Shown: positions 1 through 8,606 of the stretch, one piece after another
Layout of the letters: every line of letters begins with the position of its first letter
Numbering within the stretch: position 1 is the first letter of the stretch
NCBI GenBank assembly: GCA_036250195.1
Contig: JAVHZZ010000003.1
Span: 21,895,073-21,959,072 of the forward strand
Length of the DNA: 64,000 nt
Origin: Mixophyes australis
Taxonomy: Eukaryota; Chordata; Amphibia; Anura; Limnodynastidae
Reading direction: 5' to 3'
The notes under the pieces: generated by a model
Databases searched by the model: none
The model's input: only the letters and a program-made list of their open reading frames with translations
What the model was told of the DNA's origin: nothing
Program-made: the position numbers and the translations under genes

Positions 1-540
1 TTACTAATTCACATGGCAAACGCTGGGGTTATTGTATCTTAATAGAAAGTGTTCAATCTCCAGTGACATATAATTTAAGCTTTTAATTAATACATTTGTA
101 AGGGTCACATCTCGCTACCTATCGCAGAGAACATTCCCGGGAATGAGGTGTACACGGACCTCCATTCCACCTTTCATTGTAATTGGATAACACTGTAATC
201 TCTTCCACTACATTCCGTCAGCACTGCGTCCTTCTTGTAATGTTCTTCTGAGATCTGAAGGCAATATCTCCTATAATAAGACTCTATGTTGTTAGTCGTT
301 TACTGCTTATTTTTGCAGTAAGGTGAGTTATCATACACAGGTCACCTGTTATACAGATGGTTCTGAAAACCCCAAATATTTTTGTTTACATAATTGCTGC
401 TTTTCGTTAATAGTTTCATACTCACAGACATGATTGGTAAGAGTTTCCTTCTATAGTCACTGTGAGGAACAAAGACAGGGGTCATTTTAAAATTTATTTT
501 AGGCATAGTATTCCAAATTATGTCAAAACCAATTATACCC
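1..540. other. Non-coding flank, nothing recognised
   Basis: No convincing coding frame, RNA gene or recognisable repeat end was seen in this AT-rich stretch. It ends in a homopolymer run of C that leads into a transposon fragment. Confidence 0.5.
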
Positions 541-557
541 CCCCCCCCCCCCCCCCA

Positions 558-676
558 CCGTGACGGGGGCGGGGGTCCATTAGCCCGGGGACAGGCTCAG
601 CAGCTTCAAGGGCCCCCCAGACGCCCGAGGCCCCTGGGCTGTAGCCCAGTTAGACCTCGGATTTAATCCGGCCCTG
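558..676. mobile_element. hAT-type non-autonomous element, right-hand end
   Basis: The segment ends in 'GATTTAATCCGGCCCTG'. Its reverse complement starts CAGGGCCGGATTAA, a typical hAT terminal inverted repeat (CAGGG...CCCTG). The interior is GC-rich. The next 8 bases (tgtgtatg, 677-684) would be the target-site duplication, but no matching left end was found, so the element is truncated or its left end was lost in the poly-C tract at 540-557. Its right edge abuts the MADF-like reading frame, so the insertion may have cut that gene. Confidence 0.5.
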
Positions 677-857
677 TGTGTATGTGCCAACGTTGTGGTA
701 CTTTGACCTCCTTCGCTTCACCCCTGATGAGGTAATTACTAGGCAGTCCACTTGCAGCATGGAGACGGACAGTAGTTCCCCATCTGAAGTTCTGCAAACA
801 GATGACATACCGCCAAGTGGAGCAGTAAGTGAAACATACAACATTGTAAATGCTTAA
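677..857 (+). pseudogene. PIF/Harbinger accessory protein (MADF/BESS-like), N-proximal fragment
   Basis: An uninterrupted plus frame reads '...VPTLWYFDLLRFTPDE' followed by a Ser/Asp-rich acidic stretch and a stop at 855-857. A W-[YF]-[YF]-[DE]-x-L-x-F end is characteristic of MADF (Myb-like) DNA-binding domains, which accompany the transposase in PIF/Harbinger elements and help it bind the transposon ends. The frame has no start codon because a hAT end abuts it at 676. A strong donor (GCA|GTAAGT, GT at 825-826) lies within the frame, so the stop may be intronic and the protein may continue in the exon near 1.58-2.06 kb. Family-level inference only. Confidence 0.5.
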
Positions 858-1578
858 AATTTTTATTATCTTAAATGAACCTCACAATACGGTTCGCAAG
901 CACACAATGCTACTGTCCATACATTACACAATGTCATTCTGCCATGGCACAACACCCTCACCATTAAAATATTGTACGAAGGCCTCCTTGTTTCAATACA
1001 TTATTGTTTAAAGCAAATGCTTCATCTATCACAAATACAAAATTTAGTCCATATTTTCTGTCCCTTCGTGGTGATAAATTAAGTTAATTGCTTTTAAGTT
1101 TGTCATGGGAAGGCGTCTGCTCCAATGCGCCTCCATCGGACACCTTCCCATTTTTTCCAATGCCCACAAATAGGAATTCATAGTTGGCATCCACTAGGGT
1201 CATTATGATAATGCTGAAGAATCCTTTAAAGTTGTAATAATAGGATCCAATGTTTGAGGGTGGCATCATTTTTACATGTTTGCCATTAATGGCACCGCCA
1301 CAGTTTAGGAAATTCCAAAGGCTTTCAAAATCTTCAGCAATTACTTGCCACTGCTCTACCGCTGCAGGAAACTGAAAGACAAAGATTGTTTAAATAATAA
1401 ATTGGTACATGCATGTAATGTTTTACTCACTATATATTTTGTTTTCATTACACAAACTGCAGTCCTAACGGAAGCAGTAATCTCTGACGTGGCAAAGCAA
1501 CATGATCCACCTACTCATCATCATCATCATCATCATTTATTTATATAGCTGACACTAGATATCTAGGACATCACAGAT

Positions 1579-2059
1579 GTACCAACACAGCCACAAGGTG
1601 GTCAAACGAGGGGGAAAAAAAGCCTGCGTGATCTCGATCATAGTGATGCGCTAACAGAAAAGATGGCAGAGTGTGCCAACAAATACTTCAAAAAGACGAC
1701 TTCGATCTGCTAAGAGCAACGCTTACAAGCAAAATGAGGCGTGCTTGCAGAACAATTACGCATAGACATAAAACATAGAACAGTTAGTGTATGACATCAT
1801 TTGTAGGGCAACCAGCGAGGATCTGGTGCCAGACACTGGTTTACGGACATCCAACCACACACAGGAGCAAGAATATTTCAGACAGACACCATTATATACA
1901 TTTAGGCCACTCCACATGCAACATCCTATCATGGGAGGACAATCATTTACCTCGCAACCCTACATGACTTCCACACCTATAGACACAAGTATGCAACATT
2001 ATACAGGGTGTCCATCCCAAATGGAAAATAGTGAAATTTTGCACTATGACCAGCTGTGA
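1579..2059 (+). pseudogene. Harbinger accessory protein, C-terminal exon(s), frameshifted
   Basis: Plus-strand frames join across one or two frameshifts: '...SLRDLDHSDALTEKMAEC', then a basic segment with 'DLLRATLTSKMRR', then 1787-2059 starting 'MYDIICRATSEDL' and ending 'HYDQL' before a stop. A polyadenylation signal AATAAA follows near 2120. The order (linker, BESS-like 'F...L...L..KMRR', a 'YDIICRAT' helix, a Gln/Pro/Thr-rich tail) fits the C-terminus of MADF-BESS proteins carried by PIF/Harbinger elements. A candidate acceptor (catcacag) lies just upstream. The exon sits inside the apparent transposase intron on the other strand. The family call is by motif pattern and is less certain than that of the transposase. 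Confidence 0.4.
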
Positions 2060-2351
2060 ACCCCTTAATTGTTTTTATTGTATTGCACAGTTTTTATATA
2101 ATCTGTATACTTTCTTTTTAATAAAGTAATATTTAATTTAAAAAAACAGAATATTTATTTTGCTACCCTTCATATACTGTCTACGCAGAACTTGTACGAT
2201 AGCATCACATGTCTCATGAATAATCAGACCCAGAGCTTGCGGTGATTTTGCTGTGCTGTATTTGAGGTCAGCCAGTGTCCTTCCTGTGGCCAAAAATCTC
2301 AGGGTCACAGCCAGTCTCTGCTCTGCTGATATTGGTTTCCTTAAACCGGTG

Positions 2352-2822
2352 GTAATCATTTTCACGATTACCACCAATCCGACATCGACAAGCCCTCCAA
2401 CTGAAATCAACAGACTTACCTTGAAGCAGATGCTGGAAATCTCCGATTGGCTCATCACGCTGACAGCAACTTATCCCGATTGGAGAAGTGTTCGCCACTG
2501 CAGCTTGACGTCATCGTGACGTCTGTCAATACAAATTTAAAGCGGCAATGCGGGGACCCTAAGTTTAAGTGTTTAAACACTAAACCCGACATTGCCACTT
2601 TAAATTTCTATTGACAGACGTCACAATGACATCAAGCTGCAGTGTCGAACACTTCTCCAATCAGGATAACTTGCTGTCAGCATGGTGAGCCAATCAGAGA
2701 TCTCCAGCGTCGGCTTCAAGGTAAGTCTGTTTATTTTCACATCGGTTTGCCAGAAATTTGGATTTTAGTTGGAGGGATTATCGATGTTGGATTTTTCCGC
2801 ATCGATTAAGCGTACCCAACCC
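2352..2822. mobile_element. Foldback (long inverted repeat) element inside the Harbinger transposase
   Basis: The segment is a near-palindrome centred around 2570 (gtgtttaaacac). The left arm from about 2382, with 'GCTGACAGCAACTTATCCCG' and 'GACGTCTGTCAAT', reappears inverted to about 2795 with scattered mismatches and an extra stretch of roughly 30 bp. It is flanked by a 13-bp direct repeat differing at one base (ccttaaaccggtg at 2339-2351, ccttaaacaggtg at 2823-2835), which is the expected target-site duplication and explains why transposase coding resumes on either side. Long arms with a long TSD resemble Mutator-type foldbacks; superfamily unproven. Confidence 0.65.
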
Positions 2823-3384
2823 CCTTAAACAGGTGTCCTCTTTCTGGATGAGGGGGGTGACAAGCTGGAGCAGGTCCTGTAATGTGGGTTCATTCATCGG
2901 CAGGATATTCCTGAAGTCATCAGGGTTGTTGTCCCGTATCTCCTGCAGCTGGGGCATATGAGAGAATGAGTCTCTCCTCTGGAACCTCTCTTTGGTCCAG
3001 CAGATCTGATTCTTTCTCCTTCTTTTCCTCTGGGTCTTTGTTTGCAGTCTTCTTGCCATAGCGAGTAGCAATAGACCACAAGCTTGCTGTAATTCAACAC
3101 TATCCATTATACTAAAATAAATTGTTAATGTGCAGTTGCGAGTGAACGAGCGTACACTATACACAAAGATGTGCTATAGAATGAATGGCAATGACGTAAT
3201 TCCTTCTCCTAAATATGAATTTATGGAAGTTTTGACAGTTATGTTCAGCCCTTTAATTTAAATTGATTTGGCATAATGCTGCAGGGAGGCTATATATCAT
3301 TTCAGTGTGTACGGAATCGCAATGATTTGAGATGATGTAAGGCCTGGCAAAAAAACGTTTAAACCGTGTATAGTGTGTACGCAT

Positions 3385-4035
3385 GAATCGACAGACCGAT
3401 CAGAACTTATGACCTTCCTCTCTCACCGCCCCACATCTGCTGCCCCACCTGTGTCCTTCAGAATCAAATTCAGATTACTCGCCCTTACCTACAGAGCCCT
3501 CAACAACACCACCCCTTCATATATCTCAAATCTCATACCAAAATACTCTCCCTCCCGCCCTCTTAGATCTACCTCTGACCTGCTCGTTGTCTCATCTCTG
3601 GTAACCACCTCTCACTCCCGCCTACAAGACTTCTCCCGTGCTGTTCCCCACTTATGGAATTCCCTACCATGCTCAAGTTAGACTTTCCTAAAGCCTTCAA
3701 ATTTTTAGATGCTCTTTGAAAGCCCATCTCTTTATTAGAGGTGACCTTATCCTCGATAACACTATTCACAATAATGCACCCTCAAAACTATCCCAATCGC
3801 CACTCTGAACCACACTCGCTCCTCTTGTTTCAGCTGTGCCCCTCCTTCCCTCCTTAGAATGTAAGCTCTCTAATGAGCAGGGTCCTTCATACCCTTTGTT
3901 TTCATGTCTCCATTATTTTGACTGCCCTGTATGTCCCTGTTTTATGTATGTACTGTTGTCCCTACTGTACGGCGCTAGAGCACTGTGGCGCCTTACAAAT
4001 CTACAATAATAATAATAATCATCATAATAATCAGG
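3385..4035 (+). mobile_element. L2/CR1-type LINE, 3' end of ORF2 plus 3' UTR
   Basis: The frame from 3373 to 3681 contains 'RIKFRLLALTYRALNN', 'PSYISNLIPKYSPSRPLRS' and 'FSRAVPHLWNSLP', the conserved C-terminal end of L2/CR1-clade ORF2 proteins after the reverse transcriptase. It is followed by the usual 3' UTR with 'AATGTAAGCTCTCTAATGAG' and 'GGCGCCTTACAAATC' and an AAT microsatellite tail at about 4005. The copy is heavily 5'-truncated, as most LINE copies are. Upstream 3116-3384 shows nothing recognisable. Confidence 0.8.
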
Positions 4036-4524
4036 TTTTTTTGTCAGCAACATTACTGACAACTCAGTAACTGTCTCCACATAATTCAGGGGTGGGAAAA
4101 AGAATGTTGAACTCCGGAGCCAGTTAGTCAAACTGGATCTTTTAAGGAGCCGGTGATAAGGAGCATCTGTCAACATTAATTGAAGTGACTCACAAACGTT
4201 ATTTTTTTCGTTGTATTTACTTTTTGTCTTTGGGGGTTTTTGCATCCCAATCATAAGCCCTAAACTGTCTCTGTAAAAGGATTAAAAATAAAAAAGATTT
4301 TACTAGTTCATCTTGAAGAAAATATGTCATACAGATATGAGGGAGAACATAACACAGAGAGGAAGAATTACAGGTTTAAGGGCAATGATTGTTAATAATG
4401 ACACCGAGAGACCCCAGTATTGGCTTCATGTGATGTTAGATAAGTCACTTTGTGTCCCAGGAACCAAAAACTATTCTGTGTATAGTGGTGCCTGAACAGT
4501 GATCAAGGTCTTGGGGAATATTTA
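4036..4524. other. Intergenic, possible single hAT end
   Basis: No coding region seen. 'CAGGGGTGGGAAAAAGAAT' near 4088 looks like one hAT-type terminus without a visible partner. The remainder up to the LTR is unremarkable. Confidence 0.3.
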
Positions 4525-4853
4525 TGTCGAAGTCGTATAATTGGATGAACGAAAGTATATTGGTTAATATTGTTTTGCCGTGCGATTGTGATTCGTACGC
4601 CACGTAACAACGTGGTATGGTGGGATTGCACGGTAAAATACGCACCCACACACTCGCATTACAACATTTAGTTATCTATATAATTCATATTCATATTGGT
4701 TCCGTTACACTGTAATTTATGAGCAGATAGTATTTGGTTTATTATTAGTTTATATAATATGATTATATGTACATTTTAGTGTTATTAAAGGTTTAGGTTA
4801 TAGGAAAGGTGTCATGCCTGATATCATATTGATCCCCTATTCATCAGCAGCTG
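4525..4853 (+). mobile_element. LTR fragment (5' part) of a retrovirus-like element
   Basis: It starts TGTCGAAGTC, the same start as the fuller LTR at 15,970. The first 250 bp align by eye with that copy ('CGTGCGATTG', 'GTACGCCACGT'). Its last 81 bp (4773-4853) are repeated at 7107-7187 with a single mismatch. Similarity stops abruptly at 4853 and non-LTR sequence leading into gag follows, so the right part of this LTR and the primer-binding site are absent. Confidence 0.7.
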
Positions 4854-5955
4854 CACTACAACAGTTCCCAATGGGAAAGCGGACAGAGATGGTGACGTTC
4901 CCTTAAAACATGTAGCAAAGCATGATCCATGCACTAGGTCTGAAACATTTTCAATTTTGTCTGATTTCCCTGATCCTAGGAAAGATTTGACCAAATGTCA
5001 GCAGTTTATTAGATATTATGGTAATGTGTACGAGCCAACTAATAACGATTGGCGAATATTATTGAAGACCTGTCTTCCTCTTAATACTGATATACAAACA
5101 TTCATTAAGGATTGTATGTTGGAGGAGGATGAATCCTTAACCGAGGTTGATAATCAGGACAATATTAGACATATAATCACACAGTTGGCCATATATTTTC
5201 CAGTGATAGTGGACTGGAGTAACATTTTTACTATCAAGCAAGAGGATAGTGAAAATGCAACAGACTATTTTTGCAGGGCTCTGCTAGAGATGGCCAAATA
5301 TACTGGGGTATCAGACATAAAAGATAATGTATACTACAGGGAGGTTGCTATTTCAGTTCTAATGGATGGCCTCAGGGAAAACTTGAAAAGAAGGGTGCAA
5401 ACTTCATTACCAAACTGGAGAGGAATCACTGTAAGTGCTCTCAGGGAGTCAGCTATAGGACATGATAGAAGTATGAATAAACAGAAAGAGACACTAAGTG
5501 ATAGGGTAATGATGGTAAGTATCCCAGCACTAGAGGGTCTACACACCCGACCACCAGCATACAACCCACATAATAAGAAGCATAGAATAATCAGGTGTTT
5601 CAAGTGTAACGAAGAGGGCCATTTCGCAAGAGAATGTAAAAAGGAAAAAACACAGAGTGATAGGTTAATGATGGTGAATATCCTAGCATTAGAGGGACTG
5701 CACACACGACCACTGTGTAATAACACCTGGGTTAAAGAAAAGAAACAACATGAATTGAGGAAGTGTTTTCAATGCAATAAAATAGGACACCTAGCAAAAT
5801 ATTGTGCAGACATGACAGAGACGTGTTTTTACTGCCGTAAGAAGGGACACATGAGTAGGAACTGTGTAGAGAGAAGAATGTATACCTGGGTTGGAAATCA
5901 CATAGACATCCACAAAGGAGGCGCACACTTCTCTCAGAGGTTCCCCAACAATTGA
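4822..5955 (+). CDS. gag: Endogenous-retrovirus-like Gag (capsid and nucleocapsid), N-terminally truncated
   Basis: The frame is open from the stop at 4819-4821 to the stop at 5953-5955 without a frameshift. No ATG precedes the capsid part and the first codons are LTR sequence, so the true N-terminus (matrix) is missing. Counting residues from 4957, residues 95-107 form a degenerate major homology region (Q, E, then YFCR), diagnostic of retroviral capsid. Three zinc knuckles of the CX2CX4HX4C type follow at nt 5596-5637, 5764-5805 and 5824-5865; they bind genomic RNA during assembly. A linker motif (MMV...ALEGLHTRP) occurs twice, before knuckles 1 and 2, 159 nt apart. No protease, polymerase or envelope frame follows. 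It is either an ERV remnant or, less likely, a retained gag-derived gene. The intact frame is notable; function unproven. Confidence 0.75.
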   Translation, partial: YHIDPLFISSCTTTVPNGKADRDGDVPLKHVAKHDPCTRSETFSILSDFPDPRKDLTKCQQFIRYYGNVYEPTNNDWRILLKTCLPLNTDIQTFIKDCMLEEDESLTEVDNQDNIRHIITQLAIYFPVIVDWSNIFTIKQEDSENATDYFCRALLEMAKYTGVSDIKDNVYYREVAISVLMDGLRENLKRRVQTSLPNWRGITVSALRESAIGHDRSMNKQKETLSDRVMMVSIPALEGLHTRPPAYNPHNKKHRIIRCFKCNEEGHFARECKKEKTQSDRLMMVNILALEGLHTRPLCNNTWVKEKKQHELRKCFQCNKIGHLAKYCADMTETCFYCRKKGHMSRNCVERRMYTWVGNHIDIHKGGAHFSQRFPNN

Positions 5956-6263
5956 TTGCCCACCCTGTAACAACTAATACTTTGGGGGAGAACTATAGCC
6001 AACTCTAGAGTACAGGTCAGACCTGTAGTCCTACAACCAGGTGGGGTTTAATCTGTGGTAAGTATTGTGTACTTTTAGGAAGAAACTGATTTTAAAAGGT
6101 AATCTTTATTGATTTTGTTTGTTTATTTTATGTTGTCAAATGCTTGTTTTCCTAATCGCTGGTCGATGGTAAAGAATGGAAATGTTTGTTTTGTTTGCTG
6201 TTTTGAGATAACTATCTTGTTTCCCTCTTACAGATAAAGGGTACACAAAAGAAATATAGACTT
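5956..6263. other. Non-coding 3' of gag
   Basis: No pro/pol frame is visible. The sequence is AT-rich and could be residual internal retroelement DNA. Confidence 0.35.
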
Positions 6264-6440
6264 GGGGCTAGATTTACTAAGCTGCGGGTTTGAAAAAGTG
6301 GGGATGTTGCCTATAGCAACCAATCAGATTCTAGCTGTGATTTTGTAGAAGGTACTAAATAAATGAAAGCTAGAATCTGATTGGTTGCTATAGGCAACAT
6401 CCCCACTTTTTCAAACCCGCAGCTTAGTAAATCTAGCCCT
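6264..6440. repeat. Palindromic MITE, family A
   Basis: Near-perfect long inverted repeat: 'GGGGCTAGATTTACTAAGC' at the left is mirrored at the right as 'GCTTAGTAAATCTAGCCC', and the arms contain 'GCAACCAATCAGATTCTAGC' and its inverse. Arms of about 80 bp meet around a short AT-rich centre. Further copies lie at 7716, 19,357 and 38,620, with partial copies at 26,881 and 42,443. It has no coding capacity. Confidence 0.85.
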
Positions 6441-6974
6441 TAGTGTTTACAAAGGGTGGGATAGAGAAATAGGAAAAAAAATCACTCTTGAAAGACAAAT
6501 TAACAATAGACAATTGGAACACTCTTTGTTTCAGGCTGCAGTGACTCATGATAATTTGTTTGGCTGAGAATCATTATCCAAAAATGAAGTATGTACATAC
6601 TTTTCTCCAAAAATATCGTTTTATGTATCTCAGATAAGTCATCAACAGTTAATTTTTACATTTCTCTATCATAAGTTAGGAAAGTCCGTTGAAAAGGTAC
6701 GTAGTCAATGTGATACTGAGTTCTTAATGAACAAATGACGGACGACACTGGATTGCACGGTTAAGACCCCCTAGTCAAGTATGGGGAGGGGTCATAGTTA
6801 GCAAATAGCTAAGGGGAGCAGTGGAATGAAGTCAGCCATTTCCCCATAGAGTCCAATCCAGCTGTCATTTTGGCTGTAAAATCTCTCTTTCTACATGTAT
6901 GTTTGTATTCAAATCTTTGTATTCCCATTGTTGCTTTCTTATTTCTCATTCACTACACAAATGCTAGTACCCCT
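6441..6974. other. Non-coding, nothing recognised
   Basis: No reading frame or repeat boundary could be supported between the MITE and the CT microsatellite. Confidence 0.4.
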
Positions 6975-6992
6975 CTATCTTTCTTTTTCTCT

Positions 6993-7030
<38 letters not shown>
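6975..7030. repeat. CT microsatellite
   Basis: Simple (CT)n tract with a few TTTC interruptions at its start. Confidence 0.95.
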
Positions 7031-7032
<2 letters not shown>

Positions 7033-7106
7033 TCTGGTAGAGATAAAATCAGACACAGTCTCATCAATGGGGCTAAGACATATTTTAATTTTTTTACATA
7101 AGACAA

Positions 7107-7716
7107 ATTTTAGTGTTATTAAAGGTTTAGGTTATAGGAAAGGTGTCATGCCTGATATTATATTGATCCCCTATTCATCAGCAGCTGTCCGGTGCAGTCG
7201 GCGAAGAGATCGCACATTGCATACTTTAGTTATTGATATTAGGGAATAAACCTTTGTATGACGCTGGCTATGAAAGGAGCAGACCCCTTGGAGAGACGAC
7301 CCCCACCTTTGGATTCCTTAGATTGAATCAGCCTATGACCTGTTTACCCTGGAGCCACCCTTTGTCTGGACCTATAGAAACAATCTACGTCATCTCTATT
7401 GTTCACTGTGTAACACTGTACTGTATATAATCATAGCTGCACCCCCATGGCCCTCAGTCAACTCTGACACATTATTCTAAGCAGATATACTGTCCATTGG
7501 GTCCCGTGGTTAGCGCAGCGAGCGCATGCGATAGCAGTGGTATGTATGTATCTTTTAGTATTGGCTGTGCTGTACTGTACTGTTCTTTATATTATGACAA
7601 TGTATCTGTGAAATGTTGACTATTTACATCTGCTAAAATAAATCACTTTGTGCGTTTGAAACACAATACGATCGCTTGGGCAATGCTTATTTGAAAACGA
7701 TAAAATTACTTTTACA
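7107..7716 (+). mobile_element. LTR fragment (3' part) of the same retrovirus-like family
   Basis: The first 81 bp match 4773-4853 with one mismatch. The rest continues the LTR as seen in the copy at 15,970 ('AAGAGATCGCAC', 'CCTATGACCTG', 'AAATAAATCACTTTGTGCG'), including a polyadenylation signal AATAAA near 7638. The 5' part of the LTR (about 250 bp) is missing. The end near 7716 (acttttaca) matches the end of the 16.7 kb copy and abuts a MITE. Together with 4525-4853 it adds up to one complete LTR with an 81-bp overlap. Confidence 0.7.
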
Positions 7717-7885
7717 TTTACTAAACTGCTGTTTTGAAAAAAGTGAAGTTGTTGCCTATAGCAACCAATCAGATTATATCTGTCATTTTGTAGAATGTAC
7801 TAAATAAATGATAACTAGAATCTGATTGGTTGCTATAGGCAACATCTCCACTTTTTCAAACCTGCAGTTTAGTAAATATAACCCC
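7716..7885. repeat. Palindromic MITE, family A
   Basis: Inverted arms with 'TTTACTAAACTGCTGTTTTG' at the left and 'CTGCAGTTTAGTAAATATAA' at the right, and the internal 'CAACCAATCAGATTATATC' core. The left terminus is eroded at the LTR junction. Confidence 0.8.
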
Positions 7886-8606
7886 AAGTGTGGATCAACA
7901 GGCGGGCTACAATATCAGGTTCGACATTCAGAATTGCAGTCATTCTGACAAAATCCAGAAAATAACATATTATAGCATATTATAGTTTTAAATAACACAG
8001 AATGTGTCTTATAGACATCGAGCTGGGAGATAATCTTTTAAACCAAAATGCTGTGCTATTTGGAGCTTTAAACGCAGTGGGGTCTATGGCAATTGCTTCA
8101 ATTGCTTAGCCCTTGAACCAGTCCTGATTCTTGTTGGGGACTTCTGCCGTGTGACACTGATCTATATACAGCCCACTAGAAATTCCCTGATTACACAACT
8201 ACAGGAAGATCTATACAAATGATGACTCTTGTTTCTGTTATATAGTTATTAAAGTGTAACCTTCCACCCTAAACTCATCATTCATTCATTCTGCAGAGGC
8301 GTCAACTGAAACAGCGCTATTCTCATCCCATATACAAACTACCATAACTATTTGTATATGAGCTGTGTACATTTTTAACCCCTGTATGCTAAGGTACTTT
8401 TTTCACCCCTAATTTGGCACTTTTGGGCTCATCCCATTCCGACATAGTCATTTCTCTATGCTCGCAAATCATACCTTTCTCAGAAGACTTGGCATTTTCA
8501 AAAACAATTGTTATAAAATGCACAGTAGTATCTGGAAATTGGCAGCATAACAGAATATAGCACATTTTCATTTATTTGCCAATAAAATGTTGGGCAAAGA
8601 CTTGAA
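7886..8606. other. Non-coding, nothing recognised
   Basis: No coding region or repeat boundary could be supported. Confidence 0.4.

Larger units (their letters stand above)
860..3107 (-). pseudogene. PIF/Harbinger transposase (HARBI1-like), decayed and interrupted
   Basis: Three blocks read in order on the minus strand. (1) 3107-2823 starts MDSVELQQACG and contains 'PDDFRNILPMNEPTLQDLL' and 'KEDTCLR', the usual N-terminal region. (2) 2351-2165 contains 'LRKPISAEQRLAVTLRFLATG' up to 'VLRRQYMK', the helix-turn-helix-like part. (3) 1371-860 holds the DDE nuclease: 'AINGKHV', 'NIGSYYYNFKGFFSI', 'VDANYEFLFVG', 'KVSDGGA', 'FVFVIDEAFAL' and a C-terminal 'YFNGEGVVPWQ'. Block 3 starts after a good minus-strand acceptor (ctttcag before 1371), suggesting a real intron between 2165 and 1372. 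The usual GAIDGKH Asp is Asn here (codon 1285-1287), so catalysis would be lost. A deletion lies between IDEAF and YFNGEG with frame breaks, and a 471-bp foldback element separates blocks 1 and 2. The element is dead; identification of the family is firm. Confidence 0.85.
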
